NCBI GenBank assembly: GCA_005882315.1
Contig: VBAR01000001.1
Coordinates: 1,313,736-1,377,735 of the forward strand
Source: Bacteroidota bacterium
GTDB taxonomy: Bacteria; Bacteroidota; Bacteroidia; Chitinophagales; Chitinophagaceae
Length of the DNA stretch: 64,000 bases
Reading direction: 5' to 3'
Part shown: piece after piece, positions 24,756-33,654 of the stretch
Numbering within the stretch: position 1 is the first letter of the stretch
Layout of the letters: the number at the start of each line of letters is the position of its first letter
Program-made: the position numbers and the translations under genes
The notes under the pieces: generated by a model
Seen by the model: only the letters and a program-made list of their open reading frames with translations
What the model was told of the DNA's origin: nothing
Databases searched by the model: none

Positions 24756-26045
24756 ATGATGAAAAAATTGATAAACACATTAATTCTTTGTTCAATCTTT
24801 TTTACAGGCTATGCACAGCCGCTTTCTAAAACAGAACAACAATTGCTGAAAAATATTGAAACCGATTATACAGCTACATTGGAATCATTGAAGCAATCAG
24901 TAAATATTAATAGCGGCACATTTAATATCGAAGGGGTAAAAAAAGTAGGCCAATTGTATGCGAAAGAACTGGAAGCTTTAGGTTTTACTATTGAATGGAT
25001 CACATTACCCGATTCGCTAAAAAGGGCGGGACACCTGGTTGCTTACCGAAAAGGAAAGAAAGGGAAAAAACTTTTCCTGATCGGTCATCTTGATACGGTA
25101 TTCGAACCGGATATGCCGAAGAATCCTTTCGCAATGCTTAATGATAGCAACGCTACCGGACAGGGAATAAATGACATGAAGGGCGGTGATGTAATGGTGA
25201 TCGCTGCATTAAAAGCAATGCATAAACTAAACCTGCTTGATGATGTTAGCATCACAATTTACTTTACCGGTGATGAAGAGAATGCAGGACATCCAAGAAG
25301 TATAAGTCGTGGTGATTTTATTGAAAGGGCTAAACAACATGATATTGCTTTGGCATTTGAAGGAGCAAGCAATTTGAATACCGTTGCAACAGCACGTCGT
25401 GGAGCAAGTGAATGGAGACTGGAAGTAGAAGCGAAACAAGCTCATTCATCCGGTGTGTTTGGTACAGCAGGTTATGGTGCTATCTATGAAGCTTCACGTA
25501 TTATCAACGAATTCAGAGAAAAACTTAGTAAAGAAAAATATCTCACATTTAATCCAGGGTTATTTGTTGGTGGATCGGAAGTGAATTATGATACCGCCGC
25601 GCAAAAAGGAGATGTACTTGGCAAAACAAATATTATTTCACCAAAGGCAGTTGTAATTGGCGATCTGCGTTTTCTTTCCGAAAAACAAAAAGAAAATGCA
25701 AGAGCCGCTATGCGGCAGATCGTTTCAAAAAATCTTCCAGGGACAAAAGCAACGATCCGGTTTAAAGATGGAATTCCATCAATGCCCCCAACACCGGGGA
25801 ACGAAGCTTTGGTAAAAACTTTGAACAGTATCAGTCTTGCCTTAGGTTATGGTGTTGTAAAAGCCGGAGATCCGGGCTTAAGAGGAGCCGGTGATATTTC
25901 TTATATAGCAAAATATCTTGATTGTATAGATGGACTTGGCGCATCAGGTCGAGGTGCACATGCACCGGGGGAAATAATCAATCTGAACGAATATCCTAAA
26001 CTCATCAAACGGGCAACATTATTGATTTACCGACTTACCAGGTGA
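24756..26045 (+). CDS. M20 family metallopeptidase (glutamate carboxypeptidase-like), secreted
   Basis: 429 residues from the first ATG of an ATGATG pair at 24756. A signal peptide follows (MMKKLINTLILCSIFFTGYAQ). Zinc site elements: LIGHLDTVF (His), GINDMKGG (bridging Asp), FTGDEENAGHP (Glu pair), and a C-terminal HAPGE. A dimerisation or lid domain occupies about 190-310. It resembles the carboxypeptidase G2 branch, which cleaves C-terminal glutamate or acylated amino acids. Expected in the periplasm. It overlaps the convergent aminotransferase gene by 19 nt. TATCTTGC at 24731-24738 may serve as the -7 element, giving a short leader. Confidence 0.9.
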   Translation: MMKKLINTLILCSIFFTGYAQPLSKTEQQLLKNIETDYTATLESLKQSVNINSGTFNIEGVKKVGQLYAKELEALGFTIEWITLPDSLKRAGHLVAYRKGKKGKKLFLIGHLDTVFEPDMPKNPFAMLNDSNATGQGINDMKGGDVMVIAALKAMHKLNLLDDVSITIYFTGDEENAGHPRSISRGDFIERAKQHDIALAFEGASNLNTVATARRGASEWRLEVEAKQAHSSGVFGTAGYGAIYEASRIINEFREKLSKEKYLTFNPGLFVGGSEVNYDTAAQKGDVLGKTNIISPKAVVIGDLRFLSEKQKENARAAMRQIVSKNLPGTKATIRFKDGIPSMPPTPGNEALVKTLNSISLALGYGVVKAGDPGLRGAGDISYIAKYLDCIDGLGASGRGAHAPGEIINLNEYPKLIKRATLLIYRLTR

Positions 26046-26866
26046 TGGGTTGATTTTTCCATTTCAAGAAATTTTTCATAAAGACTTATTGTCGTTACTC
26101 CAGGTTTACCATTACCGATAATTTTATCATTTACTTTCAGCACTGGTAATATTTTTCGTGAAGTGGCTGTTGAAAAAATTTCTTTTGCTTGCATCAACTC
26201 ATCAACTGTAATATTTCTTTCTTCAACAGGTAATACTTCTCCGGCTATTAATAAGATATGTTTACGTGTAATGCCTTTTAAAATATTATGAACAGGTGTC
26301 ACCAGTTTATTATCTGCTGTTACAACAAATATATTAGAACGTGGAAACTCAGTGATACTTTCCTTATTGTAATACAAAACATCATCAGCTTGTTTTTCTT
26401 TGAGCAATGGCTGCAACCAAACGGCCATCAGATAATTAATGCTTTTTATATGAGGGAGCTCCCGCTGGTATTCATGTGTAATGATTGAAATTCCTTTTTC
26501 AAAATCATCAGATGTTGCAGTCTTCACCGTATTGCAGGTAATAAGTAGGTTAGGTGTTGAAGGATGATAACTGTCTTCAGAATATCCACCTGTAAGCATG
26601 ATACGTATACCAGCTTCTGCCAACCCTGATTTTTTTATCAGCTCATCAATAATAGCAGCCAGTTCTTTCCTGTTTTTACTAACCGGCAAATGCATTGCTT
26701 CTGCTGAAGTATAAAACCGGTTAAAATGATCTTCTATAAACAGTGGCGTTCCATTTATAGTTCTTAAAAAATCAAAAATGCCATAACCCCGCTGCATGGA
26801 TAAGTCGGAAACATGCAGAACTGCTTCACTATTTTCCACAAACTGGTCATTTAAATAAGCTACCAT
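26027..26866 (-). CDS. PLP aminotransferase class IV (D-amino acid / branched-chain / ADC lyase-like)
   Basis: 279 residues from the ATG at 26866. A longer frame uses a TTG at 26875 and is rejected. SDLSMQRGYGIFDFLRTING, DHFNRFYTSAEAM, ESITEFPRSNIFVVTADN and GITRKHIL are fold-type IV landmarks; the PLP lysine is in HIKSINYLMAVW. The group includes D-alanine aminotransferase, branched-chain aminotransferase and 4-amino-4-deoxychorismate lyase; short length and the LRTING wording favour the D-amino acid aminotransferase or ADC lyase side, but I cannot decide. Convergent with the M20 gene. Confidence 0.85.
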   Translation of the reverse strand: MVAYLNDQFVENSEAVLHVSDLSMQRGYGIFDFLRTINGTPLFIEDHFNRFYTSAEAMHLPVSKNRKELAAIIDELIKKSGLAEAGIRIMLTGGYSEDSYHPSTPNLLITCNTVKTATSDDFEKGISIITHEYQRELPHIKSINYLMAVWLQPLLKEKQADDVLYYNKESITEFPRSNIFVVTADNKLVTPVHNILKGITRKHILLIAGEVLPVEERNITVDELMQAKEIFSTATSRKILPVLKVNDKIIGNGKPGVTTISLYEKFLEMEKSTHHLVSR

Positions 26867-27017
26867 ACCCGGCAATTTAAGTGAAAGATGAATTCATTTA
26901 TATAAACGGTGTTTCATAAGCTGCTTTTAGAGGCTTCGAATAAGAAATCCTCCCTTATATTCGCAACTTTCGCAGTGCAATAAGTACGTAACTTTAAAAT
27001 AAGTTTCACCCGACCAA

Positions 27018-28550
27018 ATGGCATCAATCATTGATCTTAAACTTCCCAGGGCAATAGCTGCCGCACTGCGCATTCCGCAAAATGATGCAAGACGCCAGCA
27101 ACTGCGAGTGCTGAAGAAATTACTAAAGAAAGCGAGGTTTACAGAATTGGGCCAGCAGTATCATTTTGATGATATCCTGTTGAGCCGTCATGCCGGAAAA
27201 AGATTCCAGGAGCTGGTACCTATTCATGACTATAATAAAATTTACGACGATTGGTGGAAGAAGACATTGGATGGAGTGCCTGATGTTGCATGGCCAGGCA
27301 AAATAAAATATTATGCACTCAGCAGCGGAACTTCGGAAGCAGCTAGTAAATATATTCCTATTACAAAAGAATTGCTACGCAGCAATACGATCAACTACAT
27401 CAAACAGTTCATTAGTTTATTCAGTTATGAAAACCTGCCACGCAATGCAATGACAAAAGGGTTTTTGATGCTGGGTGGTGCAACAGATCTGCAAAAAGGA
27501 AATGCGGGATGGTATGCCGGAGATTTAAGTGGCATTCTTGCAAAGAAACGTCCATTCTGGTTTCAAACATTTTATAAACCCGGCGGTCGCATTGCTGCCA
27601 TCAAAGATTGGAACCAGAAGCTGACTGAAATTGTGGAGCATGCAAAAGAATGGGATATTGGTTATATCGTGGGTGTACCCGCATGGTGCCAAATGTGTAT
27701 GGAGATGGTGATCGAACATTACAAGGTTCAAAACATTCATGAGATATGGCCCAATTTTTCATTTTTTGTTCATGGAGGTGTGGCGTTTGAACCTTATAAA
27801 AAAGGGTTTGAAAAATTATTAGGTAAGCCGATCATTTATATTGAGAACTATTTAGCCAGCGAAGGATTTCTTGGTTACAAACATCGGGAGAACGCCAAAG
27901 GCATGCAGCTGGTACTTGATAATAATATCTTCTTTGAATTTGTTCCATTTGATGATAAAAACTTTGACAGTGAAGGAAAGATCCAGGAAAATGCAGAAGC
28001 AAAAATGATTCATGAGGTTGAAGAAGGAAAAGATTATGCGATACTGATGAGTACCAATGCCGGCGCCTGGCGCTACATGATCGGCGATACGGTACGATTT
28101 GTTGATAAAGAAAAAGCCGAAGTACTGATCACTGGTCGTACCAAACATTTTTTAAGTCTTGTTGGCGAGCACCTGAGTGTAGAGAACATGAATAAGGCAA
28201 TCGAATTGGTGAGTGAAGAGTTTAATATTTCAATTCCAGAATACACCGTTGTCGGCTTTCCGCATGAAAGTTTTTTTGCTCACAAATGGTATATCGCCTG
28301 CAATGATGTGAGTGATACGGAAGGTATTCGCAAACGTATTGATGAAAACCTACGGGCATTGAATGATGACTATGCTACTGAACGTGACAGCGCATTAAAA
28401 GACGTTTTTCTCGAAAAACTGCCGGAAGAAAAGTTTTTAAAGTTCATGGAACAGAAGGGCAAGCTCGGCAGCCAGCACAAATTTCCTCGGGTAATGAAGG
28501 GTAAAATGCTGGAAGAATGGAACCGGTTTCTGCAAACAGGGAAAATTTAA
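27018..28550 (+). CDS. GH3-family acyl-adenylating enzyme
   Basis: 510 residues. The GH3 superfamily pattern is present throughout: YYALSSGTSEAASKYIPIT (ATP-binding P-loop-like, residues about 95-113), YLASEGFLGY and AWRYMIGDTVRFVD, followed by a C-terminal cap domain (VEEFNISIPEYTVVGFPHES-like region). In plants GH3 enzymes link amino acids to jasmonate or auxin via an acyl-adenylate. Bacterial homologues are widespread in Bacteroidota with unknown acyl substrates, and amide or ester bond formation in envelope or secondary metabolism is inferred. A TATATTCG element near 26956 could be the -7 box. Monocistronic. Confidence 0.9.
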   Translation: MASIIDLKLPRAIAAALRIPQNDARRQQLRVLKKLLKKARFTELGQQYHFDDILLSRHAGKRFQELVPIHDYNKIYDDWWKKTLDGVPDVAWPGKIKYYALSSGTSEAASKYIPITKELLRSNTINYIKQFISLFSYENLPRNAMTKGFLMLGGATDLQKGNAGWYAGDLSGILAKKRPFWFQTFYKPGGRIAAIKDWNQKLTEIVEHAKEWDIGYIVGVPAWCQMCMEMVIEHYKVQNIHEIWPNFSFFVHGGVAFEPYKKGFEKLLGKPIIYIENYLASEGFLGYKHRENAKGMQLVLDNNIFFEFVPFDDKNFDSEGKIQENAEAKMIHEVEEGKDYAILMSTNAGAWRYMIGDTVRFVDKEKAEVLITGRTKHFLSLVGEHLSVENMNKAIELVSEEFNISIPEYTVVGFPHESFFAHKWYIACNDVSDTEGIRKRIDENLRALNDDYATERDSALKDVFLEKLPEEKFLKFMEQKGKLGSQHKFPRVMKGKMLEEWNRFLQTGKI

Positions 28551-28608
28551 TCCTGCTCATTTAACAATCTATTTTCTTATTACACCTATTCTGTTAGTAC
28601 TTTCAGGT

Positions 28609-29094
28609 ATGAAGCAACTTCTACTGCTTTTCTTTCTATTAATTTTTATTAATGGCTTTTCGCAACCACCCGTGCAACTGCACCTGAAGAAAAATGGAAA
28701 AATTAAAAAAAGAATTGAACCAGGAACCATTTTCGTGATAACAGCAAAAGATAACCATATCTATAAAGGAGCATTACAGGATATGGAAAAGGACAGTATC
28801 TATTTCAGTTATGTCACAATAGCAATAAATGATATTGCGACCATAAAATTTCCAAGGGAAAAAGAAAAAATGAAGATTAATGCAGAACAATTTGCCTGGG
28901 TAACATTGGGCGTCGGTCTTGTTACAGCCGGGTTGGTATTAGCAGACTGGAAGGAATTTCCTTCAGCATTGGGTATTGCGGCTATTATTGGCTACTCACC
29001 TTATGTTTTTCAGTTACTAAAATCTATTTCACTCAAAAAGCACAAGTTTAAGATTGGCAAAAAATATACTCTGCGTATCTGGGATATCCGGTAA
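28609..29094 (+). CDS. Hypothetical protein with signal peptide and two membrane segments
   Basis: 161 residues. Signal peptide MKQLLLLFFLLIFINGFSQ. A small beta-rich region follows (VQLHLKKNGKIKKRIEPGTI, then IYKGALQDMEKDSIYFSY). Two hydrophobic segments cover about 98-118 and 122-140, and the tail is basic (KKHKFKIGKKYTLRIW). The beta region resembles an Sm-like or small-barrel domain found in some Bacteroidota envelope proteins. It is 30 nt upstream of the transglycosylase gene and may be co-transcribed with it. No name can be given. Confidence 0.72.
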   Translation: MKQLLLLFFLLIFINGFSQPPVQLHLKKNGKIKKRIEPGTIFVITAKDNHIYKGALQDMEKDSIYFSYVTIAINDIATIKFPREKEKMKINAEQFAWVTLGVGLVTAGLVLADWKEFPSALGIAAIIGYSPYVFQLLKSISLKKHKFKIGKKYTLRIWDIR

Positions 29095-29124
29095 TTTTTC
29101 AGCAATCCTTATCTTGTGCCCTTC

Positions 29125-30054
29125 ATGGCGACAAAAAAAAAATCCGGAAAAAAATTTTCGCTTCGCAAAACTGTAAAAACAGCTGTTACTGTCAGTCTCC
29201 TCATCCAGGTTGTTTTTGTTATTTATTTCTTTTTTAAAGTAACAACGCATATGCCAGATGGTAATATGCAACGACTGAAACTGATAGTCATTTTGTGTAT
29301 ACTCACAGCATTCATCATTATTTATTTTAAATGGTTACGGAAAAAACCATTTATTCATAAAATTGTAAATACCAGTTTCCGCATTCTAGTGTATTTGCAT
29401 GCGGCCCTGCTGGTCTATCTCCTTGTGCTTAAATGGATCAATCCGCCGGTTACTATCACACAGCTTAGTAATCTCTTTAATGGAAATGGATTGAAGAGGG
29501 ATTATGTTAATTTCAATAGCATTTCTTACAATGCGAAGCTCGCTGTTATTGCAAGTGAAGACCAACTATTTCCTGACCATAACGGGTTTGACTGGAATGC
29601 AATTAAGAAGAGTATTACACCGCCGAAAAGAAAGAAAAGTAAAAAGAAAAAAATTCCGCCGGGAGCAGGTGCCAGTACCATCAGCCAGCAGGTAGCAAAA
29701 AATGTTTTTCTATGGCAAGGAAAATCTTATTTCCGCAAAGGACTTGAGGCGTACCTGACATTTATGATCGAAAATATGTGGGGTAAGAAAAGAGTACTCG
29801 ATGTATACCTGAACTGTATTGAAATGGGAAAAGGGATTTTTGGCATTGAAGCAGCAGCACATGCTTATTTTAATAAACCCGCAAGCGAACTATCAAGGCA
29901 AGAAGCAGCAATGATTGCTGCCTGTTTTCCCAATCCAAAAATTTATACAGTAAAACCTGTTTCCGGGTTTGTATCTTATAAATCCCGCTGGATACTAAAC
30001 CAGATGAATAATGTAGAAGAAGATGAGGATATACAGGATATAATTAAAAATTAA
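29125..30054 (+). CDS. mtgA: Monofunctional peptidoglycan glycosyltransferase with three predicted membrane segments
   Basis: 309 residues from the ATG at 29125; an in-frame GTG 9 nt earlier is less likely. The GT51 domain starts near residue 130: LAVIASEDQLFPDHNGFDWN holds the catalytic Glu, GAGASTISQQVAKNVFL is motif 2, and KKRVLDVYLNCIEMGKGIFG motifs 3-4. It polymerises lipid II into glycan chains. Two features are unlike standard MtgA: three hydrophobic segments in the first 110 residues instead of one, and a lysine-rich insert (PPKRKKSKKKKIPPG) between motifs 1 and 2. TTATCTTGT at 29109-29117 may be the -7 box, implying a nearly leaderless mRNA. Confidence 0.88.
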   Translation: MATKKKSGKKFSLRKTVKTAVTVSLLIQVVFVIYFFFKVTTHMPDGNMQRLKLIVILCILTAFIIIYFKWLRKKPFIHKIVNTSFRILVYLHAALLVYLLVLKWINPPVTITQLSNLFNGNGLKRDYVNFNSISYNAKLAVIASEDQLFPDHNGFDWNAIKKSITPPKRKKSKKKKIPPGAGASTISQQVAKNVFLWQGKSYFRKGLEAYLTFMIENMWGKKRVLDVYLNCIEMGKGIFGIEAAAHAYFNKPASELSRQEAAMIAACFPNPKIYTVKPVSGFVSYKSRWILNQMNNVEEDEDIQDIIKN

Positions 30055-30083
30055 ACGTGTTCAGATGGCACCCTCTATCGCAG

Positions 30084-31751
30084 TTATTCAACTATCAATT
30101 CAATATTTTCGCTGTTATGGGTAGCGTTATAGCCAGGAACTTTGATAGAAATAATGAAATGATATTTGCCCTTTGGCAAATCCGGGTAAACCGAAAAAGG
30201 CTCAGGGTTTTTTGTTCCCATTTTTTCAAGTTGTAAAGAGAAAGGAATTGTCTTAATTATTTTTCCCTGCTCGAAAAAAATAAGAGTTGAAGAATACAGG
30301 GTACCTGGATTTTTCTTAATGTATAAATTGTGATAACGGTTCATATAATTGCTGCAATAAAGAACAAGACTATCATTTTGGTTTATTGCTTTATACCTGT
30401 TACCAGTACTTATATTATAAGATGCAAATGAGATAAACGAAGAGTCGTATCGGTATCCTACATAACCGATCGGTGTTTTCAATGAATCTGTAAAGCGGTT
30501 CAAACGATAAATATCCAGAAAATAAACAGGCTTCCCTATCATTTCACCTTCTATCGGCCAGAAATTATAATTGTTACGGTGTTCTGCTACATCATTTTGA
30601 GAATAGGTCATTTGCCCGCTATAAAACCAATATTTCGATGCCCGTTGATAGGAATTACTGAATACAATGGGTAAACCTTTCGTCAATTGCTTCATCTGCT
30701 GGGGCCATTCTTTCCAGGCATGATATCTTTTTTGAATAGCTTTTACCGGCAAAATATCCACAATCATAAAAACCCGCATACACATCACCAATAAAAGTGT
30801 GACGGGTAATAAGCGCAATAACCATTTCTGCCAGTTTAGCTTTTCGTTTAAGTATTGATGGCTTAAAACGATCAACAGGACTAATGCAGGGCTTGTCCAG
30901 TTAGCTTCCACTTTTCCACGAAAAGAACTCAAAAAGAAGAAAATATAGATCCCTGTTATTGTCCACTTCATTGCTTTTTCTGTTGCTGATCTTGTTTTAT
31001 ATAAAAAAGCAGCAGGTAATAAAATGAAACCAGCAATAGGGCCCGCAATTAAAATTTGTCCGGCCAGGTAATCTGTGGTGAATGAAAATTTATAGGTGTT
31101 AACATTACTTTCAAATAAATGATAACGGAAACTGATCCAGTTATGCTCCCATTGCCAGAACAAATGGGGTGCAAATAATACCAATGCAATAAAGCCAGAA
31201 AGATAAAGTTGTGGTTTCGCAAACAACTTTATGTTGGAAAGTAAAGTAAACAACACAATGAGAACAGCATGATATTTTGTATAAAAAAGCAATGCTATAG
31301 AAACAGCCAGCAGCAAGCTATTGCTCAAAGACTGTTTCACTGCAAATTTTTTATAACAGAAGAAAAATAAAGCAGTAAAAAATATCAGCGGGATATCCGG
31401 CACAGCAATAAAACCTGCAAGTTGTAATGCTGCAATTGAAAGTGTAATAGCATAAAACAGCAGATCATTTTTGTAATTCAGCAATTTTTCAATGATCACT
31501 AACGACAGCACATTCAGCAACAGCGGAAATAATCGAACCCCAAGTTCATTTGGAAAGATTGCATATCCCATTTTCACCAGCACAGCGATCATGGGCGGAT
31601 GATCGAAGTAGCCGGTATCAAGGTATTTTGAATACACCCAATAATATGCTTCGTCATCCTGCAACTCCGTAAGGCCCGATTGGAGCAGGCCTAACACAAT
31701 CCATGCAGCATAAAAAAGAAGCCGTTGATGTTGGCGGAAAAATAATTTCAT
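30084..31751 (-). CDS. GT-C membrane glycosyltransferase, ArnT/PMT_2-like
   Basis: 555 residues with about ten membrane segments to residue 330 and a C-terminal extramembrane domain of about 200 residues. The first loop has ELQDDEAYYWVYSKYLDTGY, the acidic catalytic motif of GT39/GT83 enzymes, and FDHPPMIAVLVKMG follows. Such enzymes take sugars from polyprenyl phosphate and attach them to lipid A, proteins or glycans in the periplasm. The acceptor is unknown. It shares the strand and a 24-nt gap with the kinase gene upstream, so it may be the second gene of a small operon. Confidence 0.83.
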   Translation of the reverse strand: MKLFFRQHQRLLFYAAWIVLGLLQSGLTELQDDEAYYWVYSKYLDTGYFDHPPMIAVLVKMGYAIFPNELGVRLFPLLLNVLSLVIIEKLLNYKNDLLFYAITLSIAALQLAGFIAVPDIPLIFFTALFFFCYKKFAVKQSLSNSLLLAVSIALLFYTKYHAVLIVLFTLLSNIKLFAKPQLYLSGFIALVLFAPHLFWQWEHNWISFRYHLFESNVNTYKFSFTTDYLAGQILIAGPIAGFILLPAAFLYKTRSATEKAMKWTITGIYIFFFLSSFRGKVEANWTSPALVLLIVLSHQYLNEKLNWQKWLLRLLPVTLLLVMCMRVFMIVDILPVKAIQKRYHAWKEWPQQMKQLTKGLPIVFSNSYQRASKYWFYSGQMTYSQNDVAEHRNNYNFWPIEGEMIGKPVYFLDIYRLNRFTDSLKTPIGYVGYRYDSSFISFASYNISTGNRYKAINQNDSLVLYCSNYMNRYHNLYIKKNPGTLYSSTLIFFEQGKIIKTIPFSLQLEKMGTKNPEPFSVYPDLPKGKYHFIISIKVPGYNATHNSENIELIVE

Positions 31752-31775
31752 TGATGAATCGAAAATACCAACAAT

Positions 31776-32324
31776 TTATTTCTTCAGCAGTGTATCTACT
31801 GCTGTTATTGCTTTTTGCAAACGTTCTTCATAATTCCCATTGATGTCAACCCACGGTACAGGCTGCTTAACCATTATATTTTTATAGATAGTATAGAGTT
31901 TTGCCCTTGTTTCCAGGTCGGGGTATTCACGCAATTCATCTTTTACCCATGGAAGATCAATATTGCAAAGCAGGTAGAGATCATATTTTCTTTCAGCTAC
32001 CCGATCGGTGATCCATTTATGACATTTACCAAAAACAAACTCACACCATACTTTCATCACATACATATCTGTGTCTATGAAAAGAAGTGATTGCTGATTG
32101 TGAACTGCTGACTGAGTATACTCTTCTTCCATGGCAATCTGCCCTTTCGCAATGGTCAGCAAATCACTATACGAATAATTCATTCCATTTGTTAGCAGGT
32201 ATTCTCTTGCAAACTCCGGGCACCACGAAGCGTTATAATGCTGTGCAAGCAACTCACACAGAGTGCTTTTGCCGGTGCTTTCCGGTCCAATTATCACTAT
32301 CTTTTTTAAATCAGTTGATTTCAC
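31776..32324 (-). CDS. NadR-like ribosylnicotinamide kinase (kinase domain only)
   Basis: 182 residues. Walker A GPESTGKST lies at residues 13-21, followed by ASWCPEFAREYL, LLFIDTDMYVMKVW and PDLETRAKLYTIYKNIM, matching the C-terminal kinase half of NadR. It phosphorylates nicotinamide riboside to NMN. There is no nucleotidyltransferase domain. The start is a GTG at 32324: a stop codon lies 18 nt upstream in frame and there is no nearby ATG. TATTTTTG sits at 32341-32348. The transporter for the same substrate, PnuC, is about 9 kb away on the same strand. Confidence 0.85.
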   Translation of the reverse strand: MKSTDLKKIVIIGPESTGKSTLCELLAQHYNASWCPEFAREYLLTNGMNYSYSDLLTIAKGQIAMEEEYTQSAVHNQQSLLFIDTDMYVMKVWCEFVFGKCHKWITDRVAERKYDLYLLCNIDLPWVKDELREYPDLETRAKLYTIYKNIMVKQPVPWVDINGNYEERLQKAITAVDTLLKK

Positions 32325-32340
32325 GCTGGTGTCAGTTATT

Positions 32341-32348
32341 CAAAAATA
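32341..32348 (-). promoter_or_regulatory. -7 element before NadR-like kinase
   Basis: Minus strand TATTTTTG is a perfect TAnnTTTG, 16 nt before the GTG start at 32324. It supports initiation at that GTG. Confidence 0.45.
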
Positions 32349-32400
32349 AAATGAACATTTGGTAAATGGAATTAATAACTCAGGCAAAATTGAATTAGTT

Positions 32401-32408
32401 TATTTTTG
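32401..32408 (+). promoter_or_regulatory. -7 element before GT9 gene
   Basis: TATTTTTG is a perfect TAnnTTTG, 29 nt before the ATG at 32438. It lies in the divergent spacer with the NadR-like kinase. Confidence 0.45.
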
Positions 32409-32437
32409 CCCGCAATTTACATTCAAACACCTTCAGC

Positions 32438-33652
32438 ATGACAGTAGATACAATGCGGAAAATTGACCAATGGGTGGGAGTGCCCATTTGTTTTATTTTG
32501 TCACCCTTTAGTTGGTTGATCGACCTTTTCCGTTCCGCAAGAAATACAAAACCCGATATCAGCCGTACTTTATTCATTGAATTATCAGAGATGGGCAGCG
32601 CCATTATTGCCGACCCCGCTATGCGTAAACTAAAACAGCAGGGAAATGCGGAACTCTTCTTTGTCATTTTTAAGAAGAACTATAAAAGCCTTGAGATACT
32701 GAAAACGATACCAGAAGAAAATGTTTTTAAAATGGATGCTGACAACCTCTTCGCATTGACGAAGGATATTTTCCGTTTCATGGCATGGTGCAGAAAGAAA
32801 AAAATAACGACGACGATCGATCTTGAATTATTCTCAAGATTCTCAGCTTTAATAAGTTTATTCAGCGGCGCTAAATCAAGAATTGGATATACCAACTTGC
32901 ATGATGAAGGCCTATATAGGGGCAACCTGGTTAACAAAACTGTTCGTTATAATCCGCATGTACATATCGCTGTTAATTTTGTTTCATTGGTAAATAAAGC
33001 ACTCGGCCTTTTTGATAATGCGTATGCTACAGTTCCTGTTCGTCCGGAGGAATTACAACTTGCAAAAGCGGATGTTACACAATCATCGATCAATACTGTA
33101 AAAAACAAGATTCAACAACTTTACCCCGATTGGAATAACGAAGCAGTTATATTATTAAATGTAAATGCATCTGATCTGTTGCCACAGCGTCGCTGGCCGC
33201 AGGAGAATTTTGCAGTAGTTGGAAAAAATTTATTAAACCGGTTTCAAAATATTATTATCGTTATGACCGGCGCCCCTGCAGAAAAAGAATATGTGCAGAA
33301 AGTAACAGATATGATCGGCCATAAAAAATGCGTTAATTCATCCGGGTTTTTTTCGTTTGATGAACTGGTGCCGTTGTATTCTGTTAGTAAGATGATGCTT
33401 ACAAACGACTCAGGCCCGGCACATTTTGCATCTGTTACCCCACTGAAAGTTTTTGTTTTGTTTGGTCCTGAAACTCCGAACCTGTATTTGCCAATTGGTG
33501 GTAATGCTGAACCATTTTATTTAGGATTGCCATGTTCTCCTTGCGTAAGTGCATCCAATCACAGGAAGACAAGTTGTGTTACACGGCCCTGCATCACAGG
33601 TATTGAAGCCGCAGTTGTTACAGAAAGAGTTGAACGGTTTTTGCAAAACTGA
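32438..33652 (+). CDS. Glycosyltransferase family 9 (heptosyltransferase-like)
   Basis: 404 residues, GT-B fold. LFIELSEMGSAIIADPAMRK opens the N-domain in the usual GT9 way (I-x-x-xxGDxI position). The nucleotide-sugar domain has VILLNVNASDLLPQRRWPQE, IIIVMTGAPAEKEYV and LTNDSGPAHFASVTPLKVFV, in which the SGPxH motif is diagnostic. SPCVSASNHRKTSC with paired Cys near the end is a common GT9 variant. It would add a sugar, typically heptose, to lipopolysaccharide core or another surface glycan. Its stop is 2 nt from the stop of the convergent gene. The hydrophobic patch near residues 10-30 suggests membrane association. Confidence 0.85.
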   Translation: MTVDTMRKIDQWVGVPICFILSPFSWLIDLFRSARNTKPDISRTLFIELSEMGSAIIADPAMRKLKQQGNAELFFVIFKKNYKSLEILKTIPEENVFKMDADNLFALTKDIFRFMAWCRKKKITTTIDLELFSRFSALISLFSGAKSRIGYTNLHDEGLYRGNLVNKTVRYNPHVHIAVNFVSLVNKALGLFDNAYATVPVRPEELQLAKADVTQSSINTVKNKIQQLYPDWNNEAVILLNVNASDLLPQRRWPQENFAVVGKNLLNRFQNIIIVMTGAPAEKEYVQKVTDMIGHKKCVNSSGFFSFDELVPLYSVSKMMLTNDSGPAHFASVTPLKVFVLFGPETPNLYLPIGGNAEPFYLGLPCSPCVSASNHRKTSCVTRPCITGIEAAVVTERVERFLQN

Positions 33653-33654
33653 TT

